A stretch of DNA of 64,000 nt, taken from positions 682,001 through 746,000 of the forward strand of contig NC_082409.1 in the NCBI RefSeq assembly GCF_004011695.2, given 5' to 3'. Positions 22,526-33,469 of the stretch are shown here, piece after piece (the first letter of the stretch is position 1; every line of letters starts with the position of its first letter). Below the pieces are notes generated by a model. That model was not told where the DNA came from, ran no database searches, and saw only the letters and a program-made list of their open reading frames with translations. Made by a program: the position numbers and the translations under genes. The stretch comes from Ascochyta rabiei. Lineage: Eukaryota; Ascomycota; Dothideomycetes; Pleosporales; Didymellaceae.

Positions 22526-24222
22526 TCACGCATCGACCGCAGCCTCGGCGCCGGCACTCGCAGTCAGCATGTCGACCATGCCCTGGACGCTCCAGGCAAT
22601 CTGGCTCGCCTCGACGGTGACGCGGACGCGGGCCATGAGGGCGTCGACGAGGCCGTCGATTTCCTCGCTGCGGCCCAGCTGGTCGGCGTACAGGTCCAGC
22701 ACGACGAGGGCGACGTCCGTGGTCAGGCGCGTGATGCGGTAGTCGGATAGGTTCTTGATCAGCCAGCGCAGGATGGGCTGCAGCGTGATTTCGTCGCGGT
22801 GCGAGAGGGCGGTGCGCAGGGCGGAGCGGTGGCGCAGGGCGGTGAGGAGCGAGAGGGACTGGGTGCGTGCGTTGTTGTCCTGGCGGGTCGTTAGCATTTT
22901 GCTCGTTCTACCACTGACGTCTGCATGTCAGGAGGGCTCACCTTGGACTCAAGCACCATGTCCAGTGCCTTTGCGTACTGCGCTTGCCTCAGAGCGTGCG
23001 CCCAGGGAGCGCCCGTTGTGACCTTGCCGCGCGCGTTGCCCTCGATGACAATGTCGGCGCTCTCGCCGGTGAAGTCCTTGCCGCGGACGCGCTTCTCCCA
23101 GCCCTTGCCCCGCTTGCGCTTCTTGCTGCGGTCGTACTCGTCAATGTTACCTTCCATGAGCGCCTTCATCTCCTTCTCTCGCTCGCGCGCAAGGGCTTTC
23201 TGCTCGCCAGAGAGGTGGGTGCGGATGGAGAGGACGCCCGAGGACAGGCCGACGGTAATGTGCTTGTCTTCCTTCTGGCTGGGCACGACGGACAGGGAGA
23301 GGATGGGCGAGGGGTACTTGAGGCCGCCGACGACGTTCCAGCCGCTGGTCTCGAATACCTTGACGTGGCCATCGAGCGAGCCGGAGAGCAGGCGCGAGCC
23401 GTTGTTGGCGAGAGACAGGGCGGTGACGGTCTTCTGGTGGTTGCGCAGCATGTGGATGGGCTTTGCGGCGACAAGGTCGAGGACGGAGATGGCGTTGTCG
23501 CTGGTGGCGAGGACGGCGGTGCCCGAGGGCATGGGCAGGACCGTCTCGATGGGGTGCTGGTGCTTGAAGACCATGACGGCCTTGCCGCCAGCGCGCGCGT
23601 CCCACAGGCGGACCGTCTGGTCGTAGGAGCCCGAGACGAGCAGGCCGCTCTGGGCGGGCATGAAGGCGCCGGTGCGCACGTAGTCCTGGTGGCCGTCGAA
23701 GGTGGCGGTGCTCGTGTCGCTGGGCAGGTCCCACAGGCGCACGGTGCGGTCGTCGGAGCAGCTCATGAGGCTGGTGAGGTCGGCGGGGTTCCACTCGGTC
23801 GTCCACACGGGCTGCTTGTGCTCCTTCCATGTCTTGAGGATGGCGCGGCTCTTGACGTCGAAGGCCTGGATGGAGCCGCTGTCTCCGCCGGCGAGCAGGA
23901 TGCGGCCGTCTCTGCGCAGGTTGCCCGAGCGCGCAATGTCGTCGACGCCGAAGCGCGAGATGGTCTTGACCACCTTGCGCGTCTTGGCGGAGAAGATCTG
24001 CACGCGCGAGCCCGTGGTGACGGCAAACAGGTCCTGGGGCGCCGTGAGCGTGTTCGCGGGCGGCGGCGGCGGGATCGAAATGTGCGTGACCGGCGACGAG
24101 TGCTGCGACGGGTCGAGGCGCAGCTCCGACGTGAACGAGTTCCAGTACTGCTGCTCCGACGTGACCGTCGAGGGGCCCTTGGGCAGCTTCACGGGCTGCA
24201 GCAGCTGCACTTCGGCGGCCAT
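22526..24222 (-). CDS. UTP15: U3 snoRNP/SSU processome WD40 protein UTP15
   Basis: Two exons, 24222-22942 and 22879-22526, give 544 residues (yeast 513). The start, MAAEVQLLQPVKLPKGPSTV, leads to a seven-bladed WD40 propeller at about 45-330, with repeats such as LTSLMSCSDDRTVRLWDLPS, LLVSGSYDQTVRLWDARAGG and SRLLSGSLDGHVKVFETSGW. The UTP15 C-terminal helical domain runs from about 400, including LQPILRWLIKNLSDYRITRL. UTP15 belongs to the t-UTP subcomplex of the SSU processome in the nucleolus, acting in pre-18S rRNA processing and rDNA transcription. A basic loop (KKRKRGKGWEKRVRGKDF) is a plausible nuclear/nucleolar signal. Strong third-position GC bias makes long antisense frames here, which are not genes. 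Confidence 0.95.
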
Positions 24223-24339
24223 GGCGGGCAGTGGGCAGGGCGGGGCGGGGCGGGACGGGGCGGGGCGGGGCGGTGCTGTGCGTGCGAGGGGGCGCGATCC
24301 GTCGTCGTTGTGCTGCTGAGCAGAGACGTCGATGTGAAC

Positions 24340-24405
24340 CTGAAGCTGATCCTGGATCTGAATCTGAATCTGAATCCGAGCCTGCACCTGAACCTGAACC
24401 TGAAC
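24340..24405. repeat. CTGAAT/CTGAAC hexanucleotide array
   Basis: Hexamer units of the CTGAA(T/C) type recur about ten times with a shift in unit identity along the array. It lies about 120-180 bp upstream of the UTP15 start codon. Confidence 0.75.
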
Positions 24406-24877
24406 TTTTTTGGTGGACCGCGCGCTAGTCTGGTTTGGGCCTCGCGCAGTGGGCTGCTTCGACTCCACTGTACCCACCACCCGTCGACCATCCACCTTGC
24501 TTGACCTCCCTCGCCCTGCACGTCGATCCAGTTTCTTCGACGGACAGCAGCCAGACTTACAGCAGTAAACTCGCTGTGACGTGACCAAGCTGGCTTCCTC
24601 CGAGGAGCGCTCGCTATTATCAGGCCTAGTGCAGCTGCCTGATCGTGGATCGCCAGGCCTGGCGCGACGTGAATGATCAAGAGGGTGCAGCTGCGACAAC
24701 CCTCTCATCTCGTCTCGTCCTCCGCAAGCTGCCAACCTCGACCTGCCATGACACACTCGCCCTCGCTCGCGCGACCTCTCGTCTGACACCGATTGATGAG
24801 GTCTCTGATTCCACCCACTGCATGCACCCTGAACCAGCCACAGCCGTGATCCTGCGCTAGCCCATCGCCGCCCTTCG

Positions 24878-24914
<37 letters not shown>

Positions 24915-24916
24915 CC
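24878..24916 (+). repeat. (CAA)n microsatellite in the 5' leader of homeobox-C2H2 B
   Basis: About twelve CAA triplets end two bases before the ATG at 24919. If the transcript includes them, the leader would carry an unstructured CAA tract, a context known to favour efficient translation (the leader itself is inferred). Confidence 0.85.
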
Positions 24917-24918
24917 AC

Positions 24919-27667
24919 ATGGCCAGCCTGTGCGACAGCATGGATGACTTTTTCGACTTTGAACAGCTCGAAAGAGACAGTACGCTGTACGGCAACGGCT
25001 TCGACGCCGGCCATGAGAATGACATGTTGGATCACGGCGTCATGGCCATGGACTGGCAGCCCGTGTTGGCTGACGTTCCTGCGCTGCCTTTGTCAGATGG
25101 GAATACGCCACGCAATGAAAGCACCCAGCAGCTTGATGACCGCCCCACGCAGCAATACCCCTTGTCCGAGGTCTTGCACCAGCCACCGGCCTTGCTGATC
25201 CCACAGGCAGCGGCGCTTGCTTGGCCCGTCGAACATCTGCCAACGCCTGGTGGCTATCGACAGCACCACCAGCTTGACTACCCACCTTCATCATCACTCC
25301 AGGCACGTGATGCCATCTGCCTCGCCAGTAGAGACACTAACGACGCATCTGCAAGTGATTTGTGCTCGGCGCGCAAAACACCCTTGCTACCCCATGGACC
25401 CACGCAGAGTAGCTCCAATGATATGCCCATCACACAATCCAAGCATTTCCCTCTCCTCACCGCCAGAGCATCGCTACCGACTCGTCACGCCTCCTCCGCA
25501 AGCTGGAAACCTGCATCTGCCAAGCGCAAGGGGCCGCAGAGCCGCATTCCGATTGAAGCCCGGCAGATGCTCGAAGAGGAGTTTGCCGCCAACCCGTATC
25601 CTCATGGGTGGGAGATGGAAATCATCGCGCACCAAGCAAACCTCGATGTGAAGAAGGTCCGCAACTGGTTCAACAACACCCGCGCAAGGAAAAAAGGCCA
25701 AGGTGGGTTTGCTAACAAACACTTGCACTACACACGGTCCGCTCACCCGCACAGAACTCGATACCACAAACCGCGCAGATCCTTTTGATAGCACGCGTTC
25801 GCTCAAACCCAAGCTCTCCAAAGACGACCTGGAGGCCCTCGGTCAGCAAGCGGACGAGGCGGTCCAGCTGCCCCAGCCGCCTCTAGCACTCTACCTTGCA
25901 CAGTCCTACCAAGAAGAAGGCGTGGATCTTACTGACCTACAAGCTGCCATGGATAGCGACTCTTTCAGCGGTAGCGGCTATTCCGACAGAGGCGCATGGT
26001 CGGCTTCCAGGAGAGGCTCTGCAGTCGATTCCATCGTGTCGTCCGAAGGCACAGCACCGACCACCTACACCGTGTCTTCGAACGGCAGTCGCAGCAATGT
26101 CTCGTCTTTTGGCCGGGAACGACGGCGTGGCCGCAGACGCATGGCCTGGAACGAATCCCCTCATACTCGCTCAATCAATGGTGTCAACAGCGCGGGCCAA
26201 CCTCAGCAAGACCTGCCCTTCTTCTGCACCTTTTGTCCTCGAGCTTTCAAGACCAAATACGAATGGATACGGCACGAAGATTCTGTACACGCCCTTCGCA
26301 CAACCTGGATATGCTGTGACACGAGGAGTGCATCTCTCCTGTCATGCCCATTCTGTGGTCACATGCACCCTGACGAGGCTCACATGGCGACTCACAAGTA
26401 CCACCAATGCCGGTCCAAGCCTGAGGCACAAAGGACATTCTACCGTCGTGACCATTTCGTGCAGCATCTGCACCACGTTCACTTCGCAAACGCCAAACAC
26501 CCATCAGTCCGCGTAGGATGCCAGGCGCGCCTGCTAGCATCTGAAGGGCACAACTTCGGTTGCAAAGAGCTTTCCATGAAATGGCGCAAGTTTGGTGCAC
26601 CCATGAAGAAGGACGACCCTATGCTGCATTGTGGCTTCTGTGGGAAGAAGTCCAAAGACTGGTCAGAGCGCTGCGAACACGTCGCTGAACATCTAGTTGC
26701 TCACGAACTCAATCGATCCGTATGGTGGCCGGACCGAAAGGAGAATCATCTCGAGAACCTGTACTCAACCACACCTTTCGAATCGTTCCGCTGCCGATAC
26801 TGTCTAAAGGTCTTTACAGATATCCAGGCCATGAATGAGCACTCTCATTGTCGCGTCTGGAGTTGCCGGTTCCTACAGAGCTTCGACGACGTCGCCGCCG
26901 AGAATGCTGGTCCACCGCTCTGTCCGGACTTTCCCTCCGCAAAGGCTCATCACTGCCATCTCTGTGGGACTGGCTATCGTGCTGTGCACATCGAGCATGC
27001 ACACAACTACCACAGGTACCGATCTTGCAACCAAGAGTTCTACGAATCCGAGGACGCCTTCCTCCAACATCTGCACAACTTCCATGGTGCGTCTCAGCCG
27101 GCGCTGCTGCGAGGAAATGCCATCATAGAGCAGACCTTCATGCGGAACAAGGGTGCTTCATTTGAGCCCGTGGAGTTCAATGAGAGCATGCAGCCTTGTC
27201 ACATGGACCTTACAACAACGCCCCTTACACCCTTCACTGTCGAGAAGCCAGGAACTACTGCACCTCTCAGTGAGAGGCGGGATCAAAAGCAGCTTAAAAA
27301 GTATTCGCCTGTGCGGAAGCAGTCTGTAAACACAAGTACACGAGAGCCCGCAGAGGCGTCGAAAGCGCCGCGGCAGCGCTCAGACACAGCCACGACGAAA
27401 GCCGACTCCCATGAACCACGTTTTGTTCGCCTCAGTACTTATATCCCATTCACGTCCTCACGCATATTCTATTCGCGCAGCCCAAAGTCTTCCGAAGTAC
27501 CCAGAGACGCTCATGCGGTACTCGAAGAGATGCCGAAGCCTCATCTGACTTCCTTGGTCATGAGTGCCGGCCTCATCAGTATGGCCGTAGCACGTTGGAC
27601 CATCAAACCAGAGAAGCACTCAAAACATAGCATGGTCGAGCTCGTTCTTGAGGAAGCTGTCGATTGA
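24919..27667 (+). CDS. Homeobox (TALE/KN-like) plus C2H2 zinc-finger transcription factor B
   Basis: Two exons, 24919-25702 and 25755-27667, give 898 residues. The N-terminal third is low-complexity with an acidic start. The homeodomain spans about 201-260 (RIPIEARQMLEEEFAANPYP, then VRNWFNNTRARKKG) and ends exactly at the intron. Exon 2 supplies many Cys/His finger-like segments, including FFCTFCPRAFKTKYEWIRHE, LLSCPFCGHMHPDEAHMATH, LHCGFCGKKSKDWSERCEH, FRCRYCLKVFTDIQAMNEH and HHCHLCGTGY. It is a nuclear DNA-binding regulator by homology; no target is inferable. Near the C-terminus a moderately hydrophobic stretch (MSAGLISMAVARW) occurs. The homeodomain-intron-finger layout suggests the two modules are separate exonic units. 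Gene A at 11972 has the same order without that intron. Confidence 0.87.
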
Positions 27668-28223
27668 GCTAGATCTAGTCAATCAAACTCGACCGTCAAC
27701 CGTCTAGGGCTAGGAATGCTTGCATGAAGCAACTGTCCAGAGACGCCAGGAAGGCACATTAACCAAGCAAACAGGAACCCGTACGCTGTGGTCAGAATTG
27801 GTTCCAAACGGTCTCGCTGCTGTTAATTAGTCCGCGATCTTCCACCGTTCACAGCATCTATGACGTGATACGCTGCTCGACAGATTCAACATTTAACCAA
27901 AGCCTGAGGTTTCCAAGGCGCGCAACCCATGATGGGTATTGATCATGTTGCTCACTGCGACTGCCAAGTATTCAGCTTCTTCAGCTTCCTCATTGGGCTT
28001 CGTCTTTCAGCTTGGCGACATGACGAATATGCAACTTCCCCTCCACTCTACGAACCTGACGAGGGACATCGCCATGTGCGGAATGACGTGCACTATACAT
28101 GACTTGGCATCTTGATAAGGTTCCGCGGGCGATTCACGGGAGACATAAGAGCTGGCTCTCTCCAATGCTGTCCCACGAAAGGCGCCTTTACTTGAGCTCG
28201 GCTTCAGTAGGAAAGAAGACGGT
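27668..28223. other. Intergenic, no gene seen
   Basis: This spacer of about 560 bp contains no convincing ORF or RNA gene. Its right half should be the promoter of the secreted carboxypeptidase. Confidence 0.45.
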
Positions 28224-29633
28224 ATGAAGTTTACGAACTTCGCTTTACTCGCTCCGTTGGTAGCAGTATCCCCCCTCGAAATCAGACATGCCTCGGTTCC
28301 TCGTAATGCAGAGGTCAGCTATGACGGCTATCACATCTACCGTGTTGCTCCGTCGTCTGCCAACGAAGCCCGCGAGTTAGCAAACCGCTTTTCTCGCTAC
28401 CACACCCATCCCATTCGAGACACTTTATCTGTGGCCATTCCACCTGACGAAGTCCTGTCTTTCGAGAGTCTCGCACTGAAAACTCGCCTCGTCAATTCTG
28501 ACTTGGGTGCTCACATTCGTTCGATTGACAGCAAACCCGCAACTTACGACCGCGCGTTGCACAAGCGTGGAGAGCTGCCAGATCTAGCTTGGTATGACTC
28601 GTATCATCCTTATGCAGAGCACCTGGACTACTGGGATGATCTGACGCACTCGTTCCCAAAGAACTCGAAGAAGTTCTCGCTTGGAAGGAGCTATGAGAAT
28701 AGAACCATCTACGCGTACCATCTTTTTGGCGATAAGAACAAGGGCGGTTATGGGCCGAAGACGAAAGACAAGCGGGAGAAGCCTGTCATTCTTTGGCATG
28801 CGACAGTGCATGCTCGGGAAGTACGTTCTTCGCGAGCTGTCAGCGTATAAACTACATGCTTACCTTTGCACCAGTGGATATCTACCATGGTAATTGAATA
28901 CCTTGCCTACCAGCTCATCGACGGTTACAAATCTGGCAACGCCAACGTAACCGCCTTTCTGGACCATTACGATTTCTACCTTGTGCCCTTCCACAACCCT
29001 GATGGCTTCGTCTATACACAAACCAATGATCGCCTCTGGCGCAAGAACCGCCAGCCTCGTCCTTCTGTCAATACGACATGCGTTGGTACCGACGGCAACC
29101 GCAACTGGAAGTTCGAATGGGACGCCGAACCACCAGAGGGTGGATCGACTCCCGATCCGTGCGGCCAGACCTACCGTGGTCTCGCACCAGGCGACACACG
29201 TGAAAATGCAGCGCTCGATGCTCTATCCGCCAAGCTCTCCAAACAAGGCGAAGGTATCCGCTCATTCATCGACTTCCACTCGTACAGCCAGCTCGTGCTG
29301 ACCCCATGGGGGTATTCCTGCGATCCACTTCCCGCAACCATCGACCGCATGCTCGAAGTCGCCAACGGAACTGCGAGGGCCATTGAGGCGGCAAGCGAGA
29401 GGAACAGCACATACCAGGCGGGACCCGGGTGTCAGATCCTGTACTTTTCGACTGGCAATTCTCGAGATCACCATCATGCTGTGCATGGGGCGAACCATTC
29501 GTGGACACTCGAGCTGAGTCCGGCAGACGAGGCGGGTGGTGGATTCGTCCTGGACCCGAAGGAGATTTGGCCAGTCGTCAAGGAACAGTGGGCTGGGCAG
29601 TTATGGACGCTGAGTGAGGTTTGGGATGATTAG
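28224..29633 (+). CDS. Secreted zinc carboxypeptidase, peptidase family M14A
   Basis: Two exons, 28224-28820 and 28875-29633, give 451 residues. An N-terminal signal sequence (MKFTNFALLAPLVAVSP) precedes a propeptide of about 110 residues and the M14 catalytic domain. Predicted zinc ligands are H196 and E199 in ATVHARE and H334 in IDFHSYSQ; the general base is E412 in SWTLELSP. Substrate-binding elements are seen in GTDGNRNWKFEWD and PFHNPDGFVY. The enzyme should remove C-terminal residues from peptides outside the cell or in the vacuole after activation. The 54-nt intron falls immediately after the HxxE glutamate. Several N-x-S/T sites suggest glycosylation. Its downstream neighbour is another secreted nitrogen-acquisition enzyme on the same strand. 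Confidence 0.92.
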
Positions 29634-30126
29634 ACCACGCTTGCCGTGATGGCGCAACCGAAACAATATATATCCCAACGGCACGTTCGTGCTTACCTCG
29701 AATTCTTTACTGTCTCGATTGAGCTCTTGTACCAGGACGGCTGAGGCGGCGTTCTTCAATACCGAGATTGTCAGTCCTCGGATTCCCAGGACGTGTTCAG
29801 TGTCCAGTGTTGACGGCAGATTTGTCTGTGTCTGAGAAGACTGGAGAATACGTTGCCTGCATCAGACAGGTGATTTGGATTTGTTGGACGGCTCTAGGAG
29901 TGAATGTGAGGATCGATGCGTCTGATCTCTGATGGGATGAAGCCGAAACGCAGGAACACGGGCATGACGCGGAAGCCCCACATTTCCCCGCATAGCTACC
30001 CCGGAATCACGACAGCTCCAGCTCCAGCTCCAGCTCCTTCTTCCTCCATCCACATAGACCCAACCTGGACTGTGCATATTTGAGATCTTGCCCCATCGTA
30101 CCGCTTGTCTAGAGTTCTCGGAAGTA
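29634..30126. other. Intergenic, upstream of glutaminase
   Basis: About 490 bp between two co-oriented secreted-enzyme genes. A short CCAGCTCCAGCTCCAGCTCC tract at about 30015-30034 lies in the likely promoter. No coding sequence was recognised. Confidence 0.45.
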
Positions 30127-32626
30127 ATGCGTGCGTTCAACGTCATAGCCGCGGCGCTTCTGGCACGCGTCGCGGAAGCTTCATCCCTCAAACCGCCCAT
30201 CCTGCCGTTGATTGTGAGGAATCCATACCTAAGCACATGGCTACAGAATGCACGAGAAGAGCCTTGGAGCAAATGGCCCATGTTCTGGACAGGGGACGAG
30301 ATTGGATTTGGAGTGCTTGCCTCTGTCCCGGACACGGACAACGTGTACCCGCTACTTGGCCGACCGCACGACTCGCTTGAGCAGAGCAGTGAGCACTACA
30401 CTGTCGCGTTCCCCATATACAAAGGCGCAAAGTACGATGCTTCGACGACGAACCTGACGTACACCATTCCGGCACCTCCGAAACTCGCCAGTGCTGGCGA
30501 TGTCGAGATCACGCTCTCGTTCCTCTCGCCCATCACCCCGACGTCTACGCTGCGCCAATCGATACCTGCTGCGTATCTGAGCATCTACGTGCACGGAAGC
30601 TTCGATGTAAATATATATGTGGATGTCAACGGACAATGGGTTAGCGGCAAGCGAGACAGCCCCATCGAGTGGGGCCTGACGGAGCGGGAGGCTGCCGGTT
30701 CCGCAAAGGGGCTGAAGACGTGGAGAGTCAAGCGTCAGGTCGAGCAGATCTTTACTGAAGAACACGATCAGGCTGAATGGGGTCAGCTGCACTTTACTGG
30801 GCCAAGCGATGCACGCCATGAGTCGGGCACTTCGGCTTTGCTGAGGCAGCGGTTTGCAAAGACGGGAACACTACAAGATCAGGTCGACGACAACTTTTGC
30901 TCCATCATGGATGAAGAGCCTGTTTTTGCTTTCTCCAAGAGCTTCAAGTTGAACAACGCGTCTTCAATGTCGTCGAAACCAACTGAGCAGAGCGTGCTGT
31001 TCACCATCACCCACATACAGGACCCTGTTACGCAGTACGCCTCGGCGCGCGGGCTCACCTTCATGAAGCCTCTCTGGTCATCGTGGTTCCCCGAGGACAA
31101 CAAACTCATTCAGTTTCACTACGGAGATTTTGCAAACGCCAACAGCCTGGCGAGCAACTACTCCGAGCAGCTACGCGTCGATGCCTATCAGTCTGGCTCT
31201 ACAAATTACGTCGACATTGTGGCGCTTTCTGCTCGACAAGCCATGGGCGCCACGAGTTTCTCGGGAACGCCCGAAAACCCTCTGCTCTTCTTGAAGGAAA
31301 TCTCATCAAACGGCAACAGCCAGACAGTCGATGTCATCTTTCCAGCCTTCCCGTTCTTCCTCTACACCAACCCTCGGTGGCTTGCGTACTTGCTTGAACC
31401 ACTTCTGGAACACCAGCTTAGCGGCCAGTATCCAAACAAGTACTCGATGCACGATCTTGGCGCGCATTTCCCGAACCTGACTGGACATGCCGACGGTCGA
31501 GATGAGTATATGCCTGTAGAAGAGTGCGGAGACATGCTCATCATGGGCCTGGCGCTCATCAACTCTATGAGCTATAGCTCCGACGGCGATGCTCAATCTA
31601 TATGGTCAACTGTTGGTGACGACACCGATGCTGTAGACTCGAACGAGACGCCTTTTGCGCTGACAAACATCGGCCAACATGGCGGCATCTCCTACATCGA
31701 CGACACCTGGGGTGGTAGTACCAAGGGCGTCAAGCAAGCCAAGAAATGGCTGGAGGGCAGCTACGAACTCTGGAAGCAGTGGACAGGCTACCTGGTCGAA
31801 GACGCCCTCGAGCCCCACAACCAGCGTCAGTCTCTCTCCTTTCATCCACTCGTTTAAATGCTAACATCTCGCAGTCTGCACAGATGACTTCGCTGGCTGG
31901 TTGCCCCTCCAAACGAATCTCGCTCTGAAGGGTATTGTCGGCATCAAAGCCTTCAGCGAAATCGCCGACCTTGTGGACCGCTCTGCCGACGCAAAGCACT
32001 ATCGTAACATCTCAGAGACTTACATTGAGAAGTGGCAGGAGTACGGTATTTCCAGAGACGGGGGCCACGCTAAACTGGCGTACGACTGGTACGGGAGTTG
32101 GACGACGCTGTATTCGCTGTACGCAGATGCAGTGCTGTGCTTCCATCCGAGCATCACCGACTCTTCATCCTCGGAACGTGATGTCGAAGTTGTCGATGGC
32201 TTTTCAGCCGGCGCTGAATCCGCCCAAAGACCACTCACCCCCAGCAGAGCCCACCACGGCCGCACCCCAATCACGCACAACTTCATCCCTTCCAGCATCT
32301 ACAAGAACCAATCCGACTGGTACGCCGAAGTGATGCAAAAGTACGGCCTACCCCTCGACTCACGCCACCTGTACACCAAATCCGACTGGGAATTCGAAGC
32401 CGCCGCCGTCGCCTCGAAGCGCGTGCGCTCCGAGATCCTCGACCGCGTGGCGCGCTGGCTCAACGAGACGGTCACGGACCGCCCGTTCACCGACCTGTAC
32501 AACACCGAGGGCGACGGCGGATTTCCCGGCCCGTGGTTCTTCGCTCGGCCGGTCGTCGGTGGGCATTTTGCTTTCTTGACGCTCGAGCGGGCCTGTGGCG
32601 GTACGGCTGCCAGGGCGTTTGACTAG
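30127..32626 (+). CDS. Secreted glutaminase A-like protein (DUF4965/DUF1793/DUF5127)
   Basis: Two exons, 30127-31825 and 31875-32626, give 816 residues with a 49-nt intron. A signal peptide (MRAFNVIAAALLARVAEAS) precedes the GtaA architecture: LIVRNPYLSTWLQNAREEPW, WPMFWTGDEIGFGVLASV, HDLGAHFPNLTGHADGRDEY, MPVEECGDMLIMGLAL and TDDFAGWLPLQTNLALKGIV. Aspergillus GtaA, the described member, hydrolyses glutamine to glutamate extracellularly; the substrate here is inferred from family membership. Many N-x-S/T sites fit secretion. There is a Ser-rich linker after AVLCFHPSITDSSS. The adjacent M14 carboxypeptidase could supply free amino acids, so the pair may act together in protein nitrogen scavenging. 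Confidence 0.9.
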
Positions 32627-33469
32627 GCTCCTACCTCTGTGTTGATGGGGGAGAGTGGTGGTTGCCGGAGGTGTGGATACTGGCTCCACTTTGATGCAAT
32701 TCTTGAGCAGTCACGTCAAGGCTCGGCATGCTGGAGTATATCTACATTGCAATGTAATGCCGAGTATATATTGACAATAACGAGGTAACTTACTTTATGT
32801 TGAAGTTGAGAAGACGTCATGGTTCAGATGGTACATCATGTGATTCATCTCGATGTGGCGTTGTGGAGTTCGCTTGTTCGAGTCTGCATCGTGTCCATGT
32901 TGACGGCTCTACTCATCCATGCACACCCTCGTCCATGCAAGAGACGACAATCATAGATGTGACGATGGCGCATCTATTTTGCTTCCCGGGCGTTTATTTT
33001 GCTGACGCTGCATCTCCACTGAACCATCTCTGCCTTTCCCAGTTGTTGCAGACTGGGGGTATTTTTGCTTTGTGTTGAAGAGAAAGCGAATAAACAGCTA
33101 TTTCCCAAAAGAGCTCAAGAGACTCAACTATCTCTACCTGACGTCTTTGCGTACTCACTACATCTCGTCCTCAGACATTAGCAGTCTGACCTGGGTTGCT
33201 GCTTTAATGACGACCGAACAATCACACGCTGAAGTTGCCGCTGCTGTACCAGGATCAGCACACTTCTAGCGCCAGATTAGCGACGATCGATGACAGCATG
33301 CCGACCAGCCCCCCGGGCCAGGGCCAGGCCAGGAACGAACGAAGTTGTTTGCGCGCCGTCATGGATGGATGTCGCATTCAATCCCCAGGTCCGTGAGCAC
33401 ACTCCCGAGTTCTTCAAGGTGCGACGATACACTCACTCGTGAGGGCTTGGAACTGCGACCGCGCCCACG
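32627..33469. other. Intergenic, no gene seen
   Basis: About 840 bp holding only short open frames in all frames. The right part should be the promoter of the photolyase gene; no light-response element could be assigned. Confidence 0.45.

Larger units (their letters stand above)
24223..24918. promoter_or_regulatory. Divergent region, UTP15 / homeobox-C2H2 B, with microsatellites
   Basis: Simple repeats stand out: GGCGGGGCGGGGCGG-type tracts at about 24238-24275, a CCTGAACCTGAA/CTGAATCTGAAT hexamer array at about 24340-24405, and (CAA)n directly before the homeobox start codon. The region should hold both promoters. Confidence 0.5.

Noticed and set aside
22984..24504. 506-codon + strand frame opposite UTP15
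   Set aside because: It is the antisense of a well-supported WD40 gene; composition is Gly/Ala/Arg-rich from third-position GC bias and no motif is present.
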